Under the pieces are notes generated by a model that had not been told where the DNA came from, did no database searches, and was given only the letters and a program-made list of their open reading frames with translations. DNA of 64,000 nt from Planctomycetota bacterium (GTDB lineage Bacteria; Planctomycetota; Phycisphaerae; Phycisphaerales; UBA1924): assembly GCA_033763975.1 (NCBI GenBank), contig JANRJM010000002.1:124001-188000 (forward strand), given 5' to 3'. A program made the position numbers and the translations under genes. Shown piece by piece: positions 34,136-42,640 of the stretch (positions are counted from its first letter, which is position 1; the number at the start of each line of letters is the position of its first letter).

Positions 34136-34702
34136 TCAGGACGCCGACCCGGGCCCGCCATCCCCCGCCGCCGCCCTGAACCGGGCGTACATCGCCTCCA
34201 GCGACGACGGGATGACCCGCACCCGCCCCACCACCGTCATGAAGTTCACGTCCCCGCCCCAGCGGGGCACGAGGTGCGCGTGCAGGTGCTGTGGCACACC
34301 CGCCCCCGCCGCCCGACCCTGGTTCACCCCGATGTTGATCCCCTGGGGCTCCAGCGCCCGCTGCAGCACCGCCGCGGCCCGGTCGACCAGCCTCCACAAC
34401 TCCGCCCGCTGCGCGGGCTCGTAGTCCAGCAGCGTCGGGCGCGGGTCGCCCAGCGCGACGAGCAAGTGCCCGTTCGCGTACGGGTAGCGGTTCAGCAGGA
34501 TCATCCCGTGCTCGGTCCGCACGATGACGAAGTGCCGCTCGTCGTGCTCGGGCGACCGCCAGTAGTCGAGCAAAAACGAGCCCGAGCTCGGCCCGGGCGG
34601 GCCGGAGCGCTTCTCCGCTTCGTCCATCGCCGCGAGATAGTCCATCCGCCACGGCGCGTGGATCGACGGCGGGCCCAGAGATGCCGAGTCGTCGTCGGGC
34701 AT
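34136..34702 (-). CDS. HIT-family nucleotide hydrolase/transferase (Ap4A phosphorylase-like)
   Basis: 188 residues. The histidine triad HLHAHLVPRW (His139, 141 and 143) marks the active site of HIT proteins, which split or transfer nucleotidyl groups from substrates such as Ap4A. ILLNRYPYANGHLLVALG and GINIGVNQGRAAGAGVPQH are typical of the bacterial branch related to Ap4A phosphorylase. The ATG at 34702 is preferred because TACCAT lies 6 bases upstream and an upstream in-frame start would remove the promoter. Divergent from pepA. Confidence 0.92.
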   Translation of the reverse strand: MPDDDSASLGPPSIHAPWRMDYLAAMDEAEKRSGPPGPSSGSFLLDYWRSPEHDERHFVIVRTEHGMILLNRYPYANGHLLVALGDPRPTLLDYEPAQRAELWRLVDRAAAVLQRALEPQGINIGVNQGRAAGAGVPQHLHAHLVPRWGGDVNFMTVVGRVRVIPSSLEAMYARFRAAAGDGGPGSAS

Positions 34703-34708
34703 GGCGCG

Positions 34709-34745
34709 ATGGTACCCGCTCCGGGCGCCCCGCCGGTTGTACACT
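34709..34745. promoter_or_regulatory. Back-to-back -10 elements for HIT and pepA
   Basis: Minus strand: TACCAT (34709-34714), 6 bases before the HIT ATG, which would give a leaderless message. Plus strand: TACACT (34740-34745) serving pepA, with AGGAG at 34762-34766 before its ATG. The two face away from each other in a 72-base intergenic region. Confidence 0.5.
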
Positions 34746-34774
34746 CGCACGCCTCATCCACAGGAGATCCCCCG

Positions 34775-36289
34775 ATGTTCGACGCGGTGTCGCTGAAGTC
34801 GTCCAAGCGCGCGAGCGCCCCCGAGTGTGTCGTGTTCGGCGTCTTCGGCGAGAAGGGCGCGGCCCTCCCGCTCGACAGCGCCAGCCGCGCCCGCGCCGCC
34901 GGGCTCGGCGTCGCCGACGACATCGCCAAGGCGCTCAAGCGCCCGGAAGCCACCGGCGACGTGGGTTCCACCGTCGAGGTCTTCTCCGCCGCCAAGGGTG
35001 CGCCGGCGCGCGTGCTGGTCGTCGGCCTGGGCGACAAAGCGACGTTCACCGCGTCGCGCCTGCGCGACGCCGTCGCCGGCGCCGCACGCCGCCTCTCGGT
35101 CGTCAAGGCCTCCACCGTCGCGTTCGAGCTCGGGGGGCCGCTCTCCAGCACCGACATCGACGGGTACCGCTCGGGCCTCTGCACCGGCGAGGCCCTGGGC
35201 CTGCTCGCCTGGTGGTGCGATGAGTTCCGCGGCAAGGGCACCACCGCGCCCAAGCGACCCGCCCTCGCCGTCGTCGCCGAGGGCCCGTTCGCCGACGGCG
35301 TCGCCTTCGGCCTGCGACTCGCCGAATCCGCCAACCTCGCCCGCACCCTCAGCCAGACCCCGCCCAACGTCGCGACCCCCGCCTGGATGGCCGCCCAGGC
35401 CAAAAAGGTCGCCCGCCTCGCCGGGCTCTCGATCTCCGTCATCGAGGGCGACGCCCTCGAACGCGAGAAGATGGAAGGCCTCATCAACGTCGGCAAGGCC
35501 AGCGAGAACAAGCCCTGCCTCATCCGCCTCGAGTACGCCCCCAAGGGCGCCTCCGCCAAGCGCCCCCTCGTGCTCGTCGGCAAGACCATGACCTACGACA
35601 CCGGCGGGCTCTCGCTCAAGGTCAACAACGGCATGGTCGGCATGAAGCGCGACAAGGACGGCGGGTGCGCCGTCCTGGGCGCCATGCACGCCATCGGCTC
35701 GTTCGTCCGCCCCAAGCGCCGCGTCATCGCCTACATGCCCGCGGCCGAAAACTCCCTCTCCGACGAGGCCTACCGCCCCGACGACGTCCTGCGCTTCCGC
35801 AACGGCGTCACCGCCGAGGTCACCAACACCGATGCCGAAGGACGCCTCGTCCTCGCCGACGCCCTCTGCTACACCTGCGAGAAGGACAAGCCCGCCGCCA
35901 TCGTCGACCTCGCGACCCTCACCGGGGGCGTCATCGTCGCCCTGGGCAGCACCTACGCCGGCATGTTCTGCGAGGACGACGCGCTCCGCGACGCCGTCCA
36001 GCAGGCCGCCGACGCCAGCGGCGAGCGCGTCTGGCGCCTGCCCATGCACGCCGAGTACCGCGAGATGATGAAGAGCCCCGTCGCCGACATCGTCAACAGC
36101 AACCCCAACCGCAAGGCCCACCCCATCCAGGGCGCCGCGTTCCTCTCGTACTTCGTCGACGAAAAGATCCCCTGGTGCCACCTCGACATCGCGGGCGTCC
36201 ACGTCGCCGAGAAGAACGCCGGCATGTACATCGAAGGCCCCACCGGCTGGGGCGTACGCCTGCTCGCCGAACTCGCGGAGAACTTCTAA
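34775..36289 (+). CDS. pepA: M17 leucyl aminopeptidase
   Basis: 504 residues. The N-terminal macrodomain-like part (1 to about 170) is followed by the catalytic domain. Metal and active-site segments are VGKTMTYDTGGLSLK (Lys and Asp ligands), MKRDKDGGCAVLGAM, the M17 signature NTDAEGRLVLADAL, ATLTGGVIVALG and the C-terminal WCHLDIAGV. M17 enzymes are hexameric, cytosolic, two-metal aminopeptidases releasing N-terminal Leu and other residues. TACACT and AGGAG precede the ATG. Confidence 0.95.
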   Translation: MFDAVSLKSSKRASAPECVVFGVFGEKGAALPLDSASRARAAGLGVADDIAKALKRPEATGDVGSTVEVFSAAKGAPARVLVVGLGDKATFTASRLRDAVAGAARRLSVVKASTVAFELGGPLSSTDIDGYRSGLCTGEALGLLAWWCDEFRGKGTTAPKRPALAVVAEGPFADGVAFGLRLAESANLARTLSQTPPNVATPAWMAAQAKKVARLAGLSISVIEGDALEREKMEGLINVGKASENKPCLIRLEYAPKGASAKRPLVLVGKTMTYDTGGLSLKVNNGMVGMKRDKDGGCAVLGAMHAIGSFVRPKRRVIAYMPAAENSLSDEAYRPDDVLRFRNGVTAEVTNTDAEGRLVLADALCYTCEKDKPAAIVDLATLTGGVIVALGSTYAGMFCEDDALRDAVQQAADASGERVWRLPMHAEYREMMKSPVADIVNSNPNRKAHPIQGAAFLSYFVDEKIPWCHLDIAGVHVAEKNAGMYIEGPTGWGVRLLAELAENF

Positions 36290-36317
36290 CCCCGGCCCGT
36301 GCCTGTAAGGGCGCGTC

Positions 36318-37445
36318 GTGATCAAGTACATCGGCTCCAAGCGCACGCTGCTCCCCGCGATCCTGCGCGAGGTTGCGCGCGTGCCGGGCGCCCGCACCGT
36401 GCTCGATCTCTTTTCCGGCACGTCGCGCGTCGGGCACGCCCTGAAGCGCGCGGGCTACCGCGTGTTCGCCAACGACCACAACGCCTACGCCGCCACGCTC
36501 GCCTGCTGCTATGTGCAGGCCGACGCCGAGGACGTCCTCGCCGACGCCTCGCGTCTCGTCGCGGAGTTCAACGCGCTGCCCGGCGCGCCCGGCTACTTCA
36601 CGAGCACCTTCTGCGAGCAGTCACGCTACATCCGCCCGAAGAACGGCGAACGCATCGACGCCATCCGCGAGGCGATCGCGCGCAAGGCGCTCCCGCCGGA
36701 CCTCGAGGCCGTCGTGCTCACCTCGCTCATGGAGGCCGCCGACCGCGTGGACTCGACCACGGGCGTGCAGATGGCGTACCTCAAGGGCTGGTCGGCGCGC
36801 TCGGGCAACGACCTCGAACTGCGCGTGCCCGACGTGCTCCCCCGCGCGGCGCACGGCAAGGGCAACGCGGCGTGCCTCGACGCGCTCGACGCGGCCCGCG
36901 CGTACGACGCCGACATCGCCTACATCGACCCGCCGTACAACCAGCACTCGTACCTCGGCAACTACCACGTGTGGGAATCGCTCGTCCGCTGGGACAAGCC
37001 GTGCGTCTACGGCGTCGCGTGCAAGCGCACCGACGTCCGCGAGCGGCGCAGCCCGTTCAACTCCCGGCGCGCCGGCCCCGCCGCCCTGCGCACGCTCCTC
37101 GACGCCGTCCGCGCGCCGACGCTCATCATCTCGTGCAGCAACGAGGGGTACCTCTCGCGCGACGACATGCACGCCATGCTCGCCCCGCTCCGCCCGCAGA
37201 GCACCATCACCACCATCGAGGTCGACTACAAGCGCTACGTGGGCGCGCAGATCGGCATCCACAACCCCAAGGGCGAGAAGGTCGGCGCCGTCAGCCACCT
37301 GCGCAACACCGAGTTCCTGGTCGTCGTGCGCCCCGCGCCCGACGCTCAGCGCGAGCCCGCCGCCCCCGCCCCACCGACCGACCGCCCGCCCGCCCGCAGG
37401 CACAGCCCCGGCGCGGGCACCGCCCTGCGCCCGATGTCCGGGTGA
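36318..37445 (+). CDS. Solitary D12-class adenine-specific DNA methyltransferase
   Basis: 375 residues, GTG start, with a TAAGGG-type ribosome-binding site close upstream. MIKYIGSKR at the N-terminus and LDLFSGTSRVG (about 29-39) form the S-adenosylmethionine site of the D12/Dam-like class; the catalytic DPPY is at 204-207 (YIDPPYNQHSY). Such enzymes methylate adenine at N6 in a short DNA site. No restriction endonuclease or specificity gene is near, so it is probably an orphan methyltransferase. The tail after about residue 340 is a Pro/Ala/Arg-rich extension whose last 100 bases overlap the convergent phosphodiesterase gene. Confidence 0.88.
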   Translation: MIKYIGSKRTLLPAILREVARVPGARTVLDLFSGTSRVGHALKRAGYRVFANDHNAYAATLACCYVQADAEDVLADASRLVAEFNALPGAPGYFTSTFCEQSRYIRPKNGERIDAIREAIARKALPPDLEAVVLTSLMEAADRVDSTTGVQMAYLKGWSARSGNDLELRVPDVLPRAAHGKGNAACLDALDAARAYDADIAYIDPPYNQHSYLGNYHVWESLVRWDKPCVYGVACKRTDVRERRSPFNSRRAGPAALRTLLDAVRAPTLIISCSNEGYLSRDDMHAMLAPLRPQSTITTIEVDYKRYVGAQIGIHNPKGEKVGAVSHLRNTEFLVVVRPAPDAQREPAAPAPPTDRPPARRHSPGAGTALRPMSG

Positions 37446-38458
37446 TCGGTGAAGAACCCGTCGACGCCCGCCTCCACGTACGCGATCGCCTCGCCGAGCG
37501 GGTCGCCCTTCAGGTTCGCCGGCAGGAACTCGTCCTCGGCCCGCAGCGTCCACACGTGCACCACCAGCCCATGCGCGTGCGCCTCGCGCACGAACGCCGT
37601 CGGCGATAACAGGTTCTCCGACGCGTCGCGTGCGATCACGTACTGCTTGCTCGCCCCCACGCCGTCCGCGTAGGTGCGGATGAACGCCAGCCCCTCGGGC
37701 GTCGCGAGGTCGGCGTACGTGCGCGGGTCGCCATACACCACAAAGTCGTACGGGCGGCTGCCTTCGCCCGCGTTCAGCAACTGCACCAAGCGCAGCTCCG
37801 TCATCCCATTCAGCCGGCGCAGGGGCCCTACCTCGAAGCACTGGACGAAGCACGCCGCCCGCGTATCCATGTACCCGTTCGCGTGCAGCACATCGACCAG
37901 CGTCCGCTCCATGGGCAGGCCGATCGATTCGTGGTAGGTCGGGTGCTTCATCTCCGGGTAGATGCCGATCGTCCGCCCGCGCTCGCGCTCCAGCCGGCGG
38001 ACGAGATCGATCACTTCCTGCAGCGTCGGCACCGAGAACCGCCCGTCGTACGCCGTGTTCGCCGGCCGGGTGCGCGGGATCCGCTCCCTCGCGCGCAGCG
38101 TGCGCAGCTCGGCCAGCGTGAAGTCCTCGGTGAACCACCCGCTGACCGGCTTGCCGTCGATGACCTTGGTCGTCGCGCGCCCCGCGAACTCCGGGCGCGA
38201 GGCGACGTCCGTCGTCTCGCCGATCTCGCTCTCGTGGCGGCAAACCAGCACGCCGTCCCGCGTCATCACCAAATCGGGCTCGATGTAATCCGCGCCTTGG
38301 TTAATCGCCAGTTCGTACGCCGCCAGCGTGTGCTCGGGGCGATACCCCGACGCCCCGCGGTGGGCGATCACGATCGGCTGCGCCCGCGCGGGCCACGCGC
38401 AGAAGGCCGCCCCCGCGCAGACCGCCAGCCCGACCAGCAGTGTCCCCAGCCTTGGCAT
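37346..38458 (-). CDS. glpQ: Exported glycerophosphodiester phosphodiesterase
   Basis: 370 residues with a signal peptide (1-26, AWPARAQ). GDPD proteins hydrolyse glycerophosphodiesters to glycerol 3-phosphate plus alcohol using a metal. Catalytic motifs are IAHRGASGYRPEHT (His-Arg and Glu), DYIEPDLVMTRDGVLVCRHE (acidic ligands and second His), IYPEMKHP, and VHVWTLRAEDEF. The long form with extra loops matches periplasmic GlpQ. The C-terminal tail (after GFFTDHPDIG) is low-complexity and overlaps the convergent methyltransferase gene by 100 bases. Confidence 0.93.
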   Translation of the reverse strand: MPRLGTLLVGLAVCAGAAFCAWPARAQPIVIAHRGASGYRPEHTLAAYELAINQGADYIEPDLVMTRDGVLVCRHESEIGETTDVASRPEFAGRATTKVIDGKPVSGWFTEDFTLAELRTLRARERIPRTRPANTAYDGRFSVPTLQEVIDLVRRLERERGRTIGIYPEMKHPTYHESIGLPMERTLVDVLHANGYMDTRAACFVQCFEVGPLRRLNGMTELRLVQLLNAGEGSRPYDFVVYGDPRTYADLATPEGLAFIRTYADGVGASKQYVIARDASENLLSPTAFVREAHAHGLVVHVWTLRAEDEFLPANLKGDPLGEAIAYVEAGVDGFFTDHPDIGRRAVPAPGLCLRAGGRSVGGAGAAGSR

Positions 38459-38511
38459 GACCGCCTCCGCGCGACGGGCCGCCGCGCCGCACCCGGCCCG
38501 CGCCCCACTAA

Positions 38512-38585
38512 CGACCCCGGCAGGATTCGAACCTGCGACCCCCGCGTTCGAAGCACGGTGCTCTATCCAACTGAGCTACAGGGCC
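38512..38585 (-). tRNA. tRNA-Arg (anticodon TCG)
   Basis: A 74-base cloverleaf on the minus strand. The acceptor stem pairs GGCCCTG with CGGGGTC (two G-U pairs), the D-stem is GCTC/GAGC, the anticodon stem CCGTG/CGCGG encloses loop CTTCGAA with anticodon TCG (reads CGA), and the T-arm is GCAGG-TTCGAAT-CCTGC. Discriminator G; CCA is not encoded. Confidence 0.97.
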
Positions 38586-38646
38586 TGGACAAAGAGCGTA
38601 CGCGCGCCGCCCCGGCGCTTCGGCACGCCGCGGCTTCCCAACTCCC

Positions 38647-38702
38647 GCACTTTGGGTACTTCCGCACTCCGGAACTTCGGAACTCCTGCACTCCGGAACT
38701 TC
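38647..38702. repeat. Short direct repeats abutting a stop codon
   Basis: GCACTCCGGAACTTC occurs at 38664-38678 and 38688-38702, a 24-base period, with a diverged third unit at 38647-38662. The last copy ends at the base next to the stop codon of the minus-strand outer-membrane gene. Confidence 0.7.
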
Positions 38703-39563
38703 CTAGAAGATGAACCGCACCCCCACGCCGACGGCGAAGTCGAGCTCGGCACGCTCGTCCAGCTCGTTCCACAGCGGGAACTGCGCCATGAGCTCGAACG
38801 CGAAGTCGCGCCCCTCGTACATCAGCCCGGGCGACCAGCGCAGCTCCACGTCGCCGTTGGTCTCGTAGATGCCGTTCACCTCCGCCGTCACGTACCACGC
38901 CCCGCGTGAGTCCGCCGTGAACCGCGTCGGAAAGATCCGGTACAGGTACGCGCTGTTGAACAGCAGCGCGTCGTCCGGGCCCTCGCCCCCGTAGTTGTCC
39001 GCGGCGCTCCCGTCGGTGTTCAGGTGGTAGATGAGGTCCTGGTTGAACCCGTGGCGCCCGCGCACCATCGTCACCACGCCGCCCACGAACGGGTGCGCCT
39101 GGAACGTGTCCTCGAACGCAAACTCCACGCCCCCGAACACCGCCGCCCGCACGGTGTTGATCCCGCCCGTGTCGCGCTGGTACACCCGCCACTTCGCCCA
39201 CACCGACAGGTCGTCCACCCCGAAGCTCGACTCATCGCCCGCCGCGTCGCGCTCCTCGGTGTGCGTGAGGGGCACGTCGAGATAGACCGCCCACCCGCGG
39301 TCCACCCCGTACGCGATGCTCGTCATCGCCTCGAGCCTCGTGGTCTCGTCCACGCCCGACGCCGGGTTCGTGCCGTACTCGTACCAGTGGAACTGCTCGC
39401 GCAGCACGATCGTTCCCGGCGCGGGCATCGTCGCGGCGTGCGTGTACATCGCCTCCTGTGCGCGCGCGTCGACCGCGCCCAGCAGCCCGCCCGCGCACGC
39501 GGCGCCGAGCACCAGTCCCCGCGCCGCGGCTCCCCGCCGCGGGGCGCTGACGCCCCCGCTCAT
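38703..39563 (-). CDS. Putative outer-membrane beta-barrel protein
   Basis: 286 residues with a signal peptide (about 1-35, ending AVDARAQ). The rest is alternating hydrophobic/polar strands, for example GWAVYLDVPLTHT, WAKWRVYQRDT, AAVFGGVEFAFEDTF, AWYVTAEVNGIYE and AELDFAVGVGVRFIF, ending in Phe like outer-membrane barrels. It resembles transporter-like outer-membrane proteins of the porin/alginate export kind. Its ATG overlaps the stop of the heavy-metal-associated lipoprotein gene (ATGA), so it is coupled to it and likely shares its job in metal handling. Confidence 0.72.
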   Translation of the reverse strand: MSGGVSAPRRGAAARGLVLGAACAGGLLGAVDARAQEAMYTHAATMPAPGTIVLREQFHWYEYGTNPASGVDETTRLEAMTSIAYGVDRGWAVYLDVPLTHTEERDAAGDESSFGVDDLSVWAKWRVYQRDTGGINTVRAAVFGGVEFAFEDTFQAHPFVGGVVTMVRGRHGFNQDLIYHLNTDGSAADNYGGEGPDDALLFNSAYLYRIFPTRFTADSRGAWYVTAEVNGIYETNGDVELRWSPGLMYEGRDFAFELMAQFPLWNELDERAELDFAVGVGVRFIF

Positions 39564-39988
39564 TGCGGCACCACCTTCACCAGCGTGAACCCCGCGTCCG
39601 CCACCCACTCCCGAAGGTCGTAGGGCGAGGGCTTCGCTCTCCCACCTTCAAATCCCACCAGCACCGTCCCCGCCCCCAGATCGATCACCGCGGTCGAGAT
39701 CGACCGCTTGCGCGCCAGCAGCCGGTCGATGTTCGTCGCGCACAGCGGGCACCCCATGCCGTTCACGTAGAGCAGCGCCCCGTCCGAGGACAGGGGCTCC
39801 TTCGACTCCACCGCGCGCACGTCCGCCTCGGTCACCTGATGGAAGACCGGGTTCTCCTCCGTCGCCCCCTCGCCCCCCGATGCGCCGCCCGTCGACGCGC
39901 ACCCGAGGCACATCCACCCGACCGCGCCCGCCATCACCATCGCCACCACCCGCGCGGCGTTCGCCGCGTGAACACGCGAGATACCCAT
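39560..39988 (-). CDS. Heavy-metal-associated (HMA) domain lipoprotein
   Basis: 142 residues. The signal sequence ends in a lipobox (CLGC, Cys30). A HMA-like domain occupies about 70-142 with the metal motif GMGCPLCATNID (Cys80 and Cys83) and the terminal strand DAGFTLVKV, typical of copper chaperones and P-type ATPase metal domains. A linker rich in Gly/Ser/Glu separates anchor and domain. AAGGAG lies eight bases before the ATG at 39988. It is the middle gene of a three-gene unit between a Cys-rich exported protein and an outer-membrane protein, so a periplasmic metal-binding role is likely; copper is a guess. Confidence 0.8.
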   Translation of the reverse strand: MGISRVHAANAARVVAMVMAGAVGWMCLGCASTGGASGGEGATEENPVFHQVTEADVRAVESKEPLSSDGALLYVNGMGCPLCATNIDRLLARKRSISTAVIDLGAGTVLVGFEGGRAKPSPYDLREWVADAGFTLVKVVPQ

Positions 39989-40115
39989 GACAATCGCTCC
40001 TTCCGCCGCGAACCAGTCGCGGCGTTCATCAACCCGACCTGTGACTGTCAATGTCGAACACCAGGACGCCTCTGCCCGGCCCGCGCGCAGTGCCCGCGCG
40101 CCGCCGCCCGCGCCG

Positions 40116-40556
40116 CTATGTCCGCCAGACGCACAGCCGGTGGGAAGATTCCAGGCCCATCAGCCCCGGGCACACCGCCCGGCGCGCCCAGCCCGCACCG
40201 GGACCGCTCGCCTCGGGCAGCGCCATCGCCACGCCCACCGCAGCGGGGAACAGCCTCGCCACCGGCTCGCCCCCCGACGCCGGGGCCTGGCTGCGCACCG
40301 GGTGACGCGGCCCGGTCGGACACCGGCACCCGCACCGGTCGTTCTCCGCCTCCGCCCTGGCCTGGCCCGCGCGGCCGACGCCCGAGCATCCGTCCCCGCT
40401 GAGCGGGCAGCAGCAACAGCACGACGACCCCGACGGGGCCTCGCCCGCGCACACGCCGCCCGGTTCGTGCCCCGTCCCGCGGCCCGTTCCCACCCCACCC
40501 CAGAGCGCGGACGCCCCCGCGAACACCAGCACCAGGATCGCGACGAGCACGCGCAT
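40116..40556 (-). CDS. Exported cysteine-cluster protein, first gene of putative metal operon
   Basis: 146 residues with a signal peptide (MRVLVAILVLVFAGASALWG). It has twelve cysteines, including a run of five at 46-50 (SSCCCCCPLSGDGC) and a CGCRC cluster at 75-79. A second hydrophobic stretch (RLFPAAVGVAMALP) follows. No family is recognised. The cysteine clusters and its place directly upstream of a HMA lipoprotein on the same strand suggest metal binding or sensing in the envelope. The 127-base gap to the next gene contains TTGACA (40051-40046, minus strand), so the downstream pair may also have its own promoter. Confidence 0.6.
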   Translation of the reverse strand: MRVLVAILVLVFAGASALWGGVGTGRGTGHEPGGVCAGEAPSGSSCCCCCPLSGDGCSGVGRAGQARAEAENDRCGCRCPTGPRHPVRSQAPASGGEPVARLFPAAVGVAMALPEASGPGAGWARRAVCPGLMGLESSHRLCVWRT

Positions 40557-40608
40557 CCCGGCATTGTGCGCCCCGGCGTCGCACCGGTCAACCCGCCGCC
40601 ACACCCGA

Positions 40609-40614
40609 TATCCT
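40609..40614 (+). promoter_or_regulatory. Candidate -10 element of a zinc-ribbon membrane protein gene (leaderless)
   Basis: TATCCT, 6 bases before the GTG at 40621, and no ribosome-binding site. Confidence 0.45.
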
Positions 40615-40620
40615 CCGCCC

Positions 40621-41427
40621 GTGGACGTTCCATCGACGCCCCCGGACGGGCCAACCACGCCCCCGCTCCCCGCCCCGACGGGCCAGGTCGTGTGCCGTCG
40701 CTGCGGCTTCAGCCTCGCCGGGCTGCACCCCACCCTCCCGTGCCCCGAGTGCGCCCTGCCGATCGAACGCTCGCTCCGCGGGGCGCGCCTCGCCGACGCG
40801 TCGCCCGAGTACCTCGCCTGGACGTCGCGCGGCGCGCTGCTCGTCTTCTGGGCGGGGATCGCCGTGTTCTTCGTCGTCGTCGCCGAGCTCTCCATCCTCA
40901 TCTCGCGCGAGTTCGACGCCACGTTCCCCCGCTGGGTGGACTTTGCCGGCGCAATCGTCGACATCTCGCTCGACATCCTGAACATCATCGGCTGGTGGTG
41001 GCTGAGCGCGCCCGACCCCGCGTACGAACACTCCGAGCCCGCCACCGGCCTGCGCCGCTTCCTGCGCGCCACGCTCGGCGCGCTCCTGCTCGTCAGCATC
41101 TTCGACATCGTCCGGACAACCAGCCCCACGAGCTTCGACCCGGCGTTCGAGGACATCAGCGAGATCGCCTGGTTCGTCTTCGGGGCCGTCTCCTACTTCC
41201 CCTCCATGCTCTACCTCAAGCGCCTCGCGCTGCGCGTCCCCGACGAGCGTCTCGCCCGCCTGTGCGCCCGCATGGTCTGGCTGGGCCCGCTGCTCATGAC
41301 GGTCGGCATCATCGTGCTGTTCCTCGGGCCCGTCGCCGCCCTCATCATCATGCTCGTGGTGCAGTGGCGCATCTACCGGCACCTGCGCGCCGCGCTGCTC
41401 GAGGCCCGCGCCGCCACGCCCGCCTAG
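40621..41427 (+). CDS. Zinc-ribbon multi-pass membrane protein
   Basis: 268 residues from GTG at 40621. An N-terminal Pro-rich stretch is followed by a zinc-ribbon-like motif (CRRCGFSLAGLHPTLPCPEC), then about six transmembrane helices, among them LLVFWAGIAVFFVVVAELSI, LNIIGWWWL, LRATLGALLLVSIFDI and MTVGIIVLFLGPVAALIIML. Proteins with this ribbon-plus-helices plan are common in Phycisphaerae and unassigned. A shorter relative is encoded at 44662-45090. TATCCT sits 6 bases before the start. Confidence 0.7.
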   Translation: MDVPSTPPDGPTTPPLPAPTGQVVCRRCGFSLAGLHPTLPCPECALPIERSLRGARLADASPEYLAWTSRGALLVFWAGIAVFFVVVAELSILISREFDATFPRWVDFAGAIVDISLDILNIIGWWWLSAPDPAYEHSEPATGLRRFLRATLGALLLVSIFDIVRTTSPTSFDPAFEDISEIAWFVFGAVSYFPSMLYLKRLALRVPDERLARLCARMVWLGPLLMTVGIIVLFLGPVAALIIMLVVQWRIYRHLRAALLEARAATPA

Positions 41428-41448
41428 CCGCCCGGAACACCCCCGCGA

Positions 41449-42465
41449 TCAGTCCTTGTCGGCCGCCGTCCACCCGTACGTCACGTACCGGTTCTCGAAC
41501 GAGCCGTCGTCGTACAGGTCGACCAGCCCGTAGCCCGGCTCGCACTCCTGGTACGGGCCCTTCCACCACCCGCCGCTCACTGCGCCGTTGCAGAAGTACG
41601 TCACGCCCAGGTAGTCCACGCGGTCCACCAGGTGGATGTGCCCGCTCAGGCACACCTTGACGTTCGGGTGCTTCCGGAAGAGGTCCTTGATGCGGCGCGC
41701 GTCCGTATGCATCCACGCGCCGGGGATCTTCCAGTCCCCGCTCGTCTCATTGTCGCCGTCGAACATCGCGCACGCGCAGATGATCGGGATGTGCGAGAGC
41801 ACCAGCACCGGCGTGCCCGCGGGCGTGTCGCGCAGCGTCGTCTCCAGCCACGCGAACTGCTCGTCGTCCAGGCGTGCCGTGTACGAGTGCCCGCTCGTGT
41901 CCGGGAAGGTGCTGTCGAGCAGCACGAACCGCCACCCGTTCCTGTCGAAGTGCCGGTACGGCGCGGGCAGCCCGTACGCGTCCAGCGCCCACTTCTTGCC
42001 CCACAGCGCCTCGCTCCCGGTGGTCTTGCTCTTGTCCTTCTTCCAGCCCCACACGTCGTGGTTGCCGACGCACGACTCCACCGGCGCCGAGCACTCGCTC
42101 GACAGCACGCTCGTCCAGGCCTTGCGCAGCACGTCCCCGCGCTCGCGCGTGTTGCCCATCACGTCCATCACGTTGTCGCCGCCTGCCAGCACCAGGTCGA
42201 TCGTCCCGTGCGACGACTGCGCGTGGCGCAGGCACGCCGCCATTCCCTCCATGCCCTTGCGCTCCGGCTGCACGTGCGTGTCCGTCAGGTGCGCGATCCG
42301 CAGCACCCGCCGACGCTCCGCCCCGCGCGGCACGATCGCCCGGGCCACCCCGGGCAGGCCCATCGCCCCCAAACCCGCGGCCAGCCCCGCCACGCCCAGG
42401 CCCGCCATCCCCATCCCCGCGAGAACTTCCCGACGCGTCGCGCCCGCCTGTGCCGTGGTGTTCAT
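41449..42465 (-). CDS. Tat-exported metallophosphoesterase
   Basis: 338 residues. The N-terminus carries a twin-arginine signal (TRREVLAGMGMAGLGVAG). The calcineurin-like domain follows with HLTDTHV, AGGDNVMD, VGNHDVWG, LSHIPIICAC and SGHIHLVD, giving all ligands of the two-metal centre. Substrate is unknown; related exported enzymes act on phosphate esters or nucleotides. TACACC, close to the window's -10 consensus, lies 7 bases before the ATG. Divergent from the alkaline-phosphatase-type gene at 42641. Confidence 0.92.
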   Translation of the reverse strand: MNTTAQAGATRREVLAGMGMAGLGVAGLAAGLGAMGLPGVARAIVPRGAERRRVLRIAHLTDTHVQPERKGMEGMAACLRHAQSSHGTIDLVLAGGDNVMDVMGNTRERGDVLRKAWTSVLSSECSAPVESCVGNHDVWGWKKDKSKTTGSEALWGKKWALDAYGLPAPYRHFDRNGWRFVLLDSTFPDTSGHSYTARLDDEQFAWLETTLRDTPAGTPVLVLSHIPIICACAMFDGDNETSGDWKIPGAWMHTDARRIKDLFRKHPNVKVCLSGHIHLVDRVDYLGVTYFCNGAVSGGWWKGPYQECEPGYGLVDLYDDGSFENRYVTYGWTAADKD

Positions 42466-42640
42466 GCGCGCCGGTGTACCGGCGCCCCGCGCCCGACGCA
42501 ACCGCCCGACGCCCGCACGACCGCCCGTGCGCGCAGAATTGAGGACATCTTCACATTCCGGGCCGCCCCGTCGCGCTCCCGCAGGTATCGTGGACACCGT
42601 CTCCCACCCCGCGAGTTCACCGAACACCCGGACCCACGCC

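Noticed and set aside
37346-37445. VPAPG near the end of the phosphodiesterase as a PEP-CTERM signal
   Set aside because: No hydrophobic helix or Arg cluster follows; it is in a low-complexity tail.
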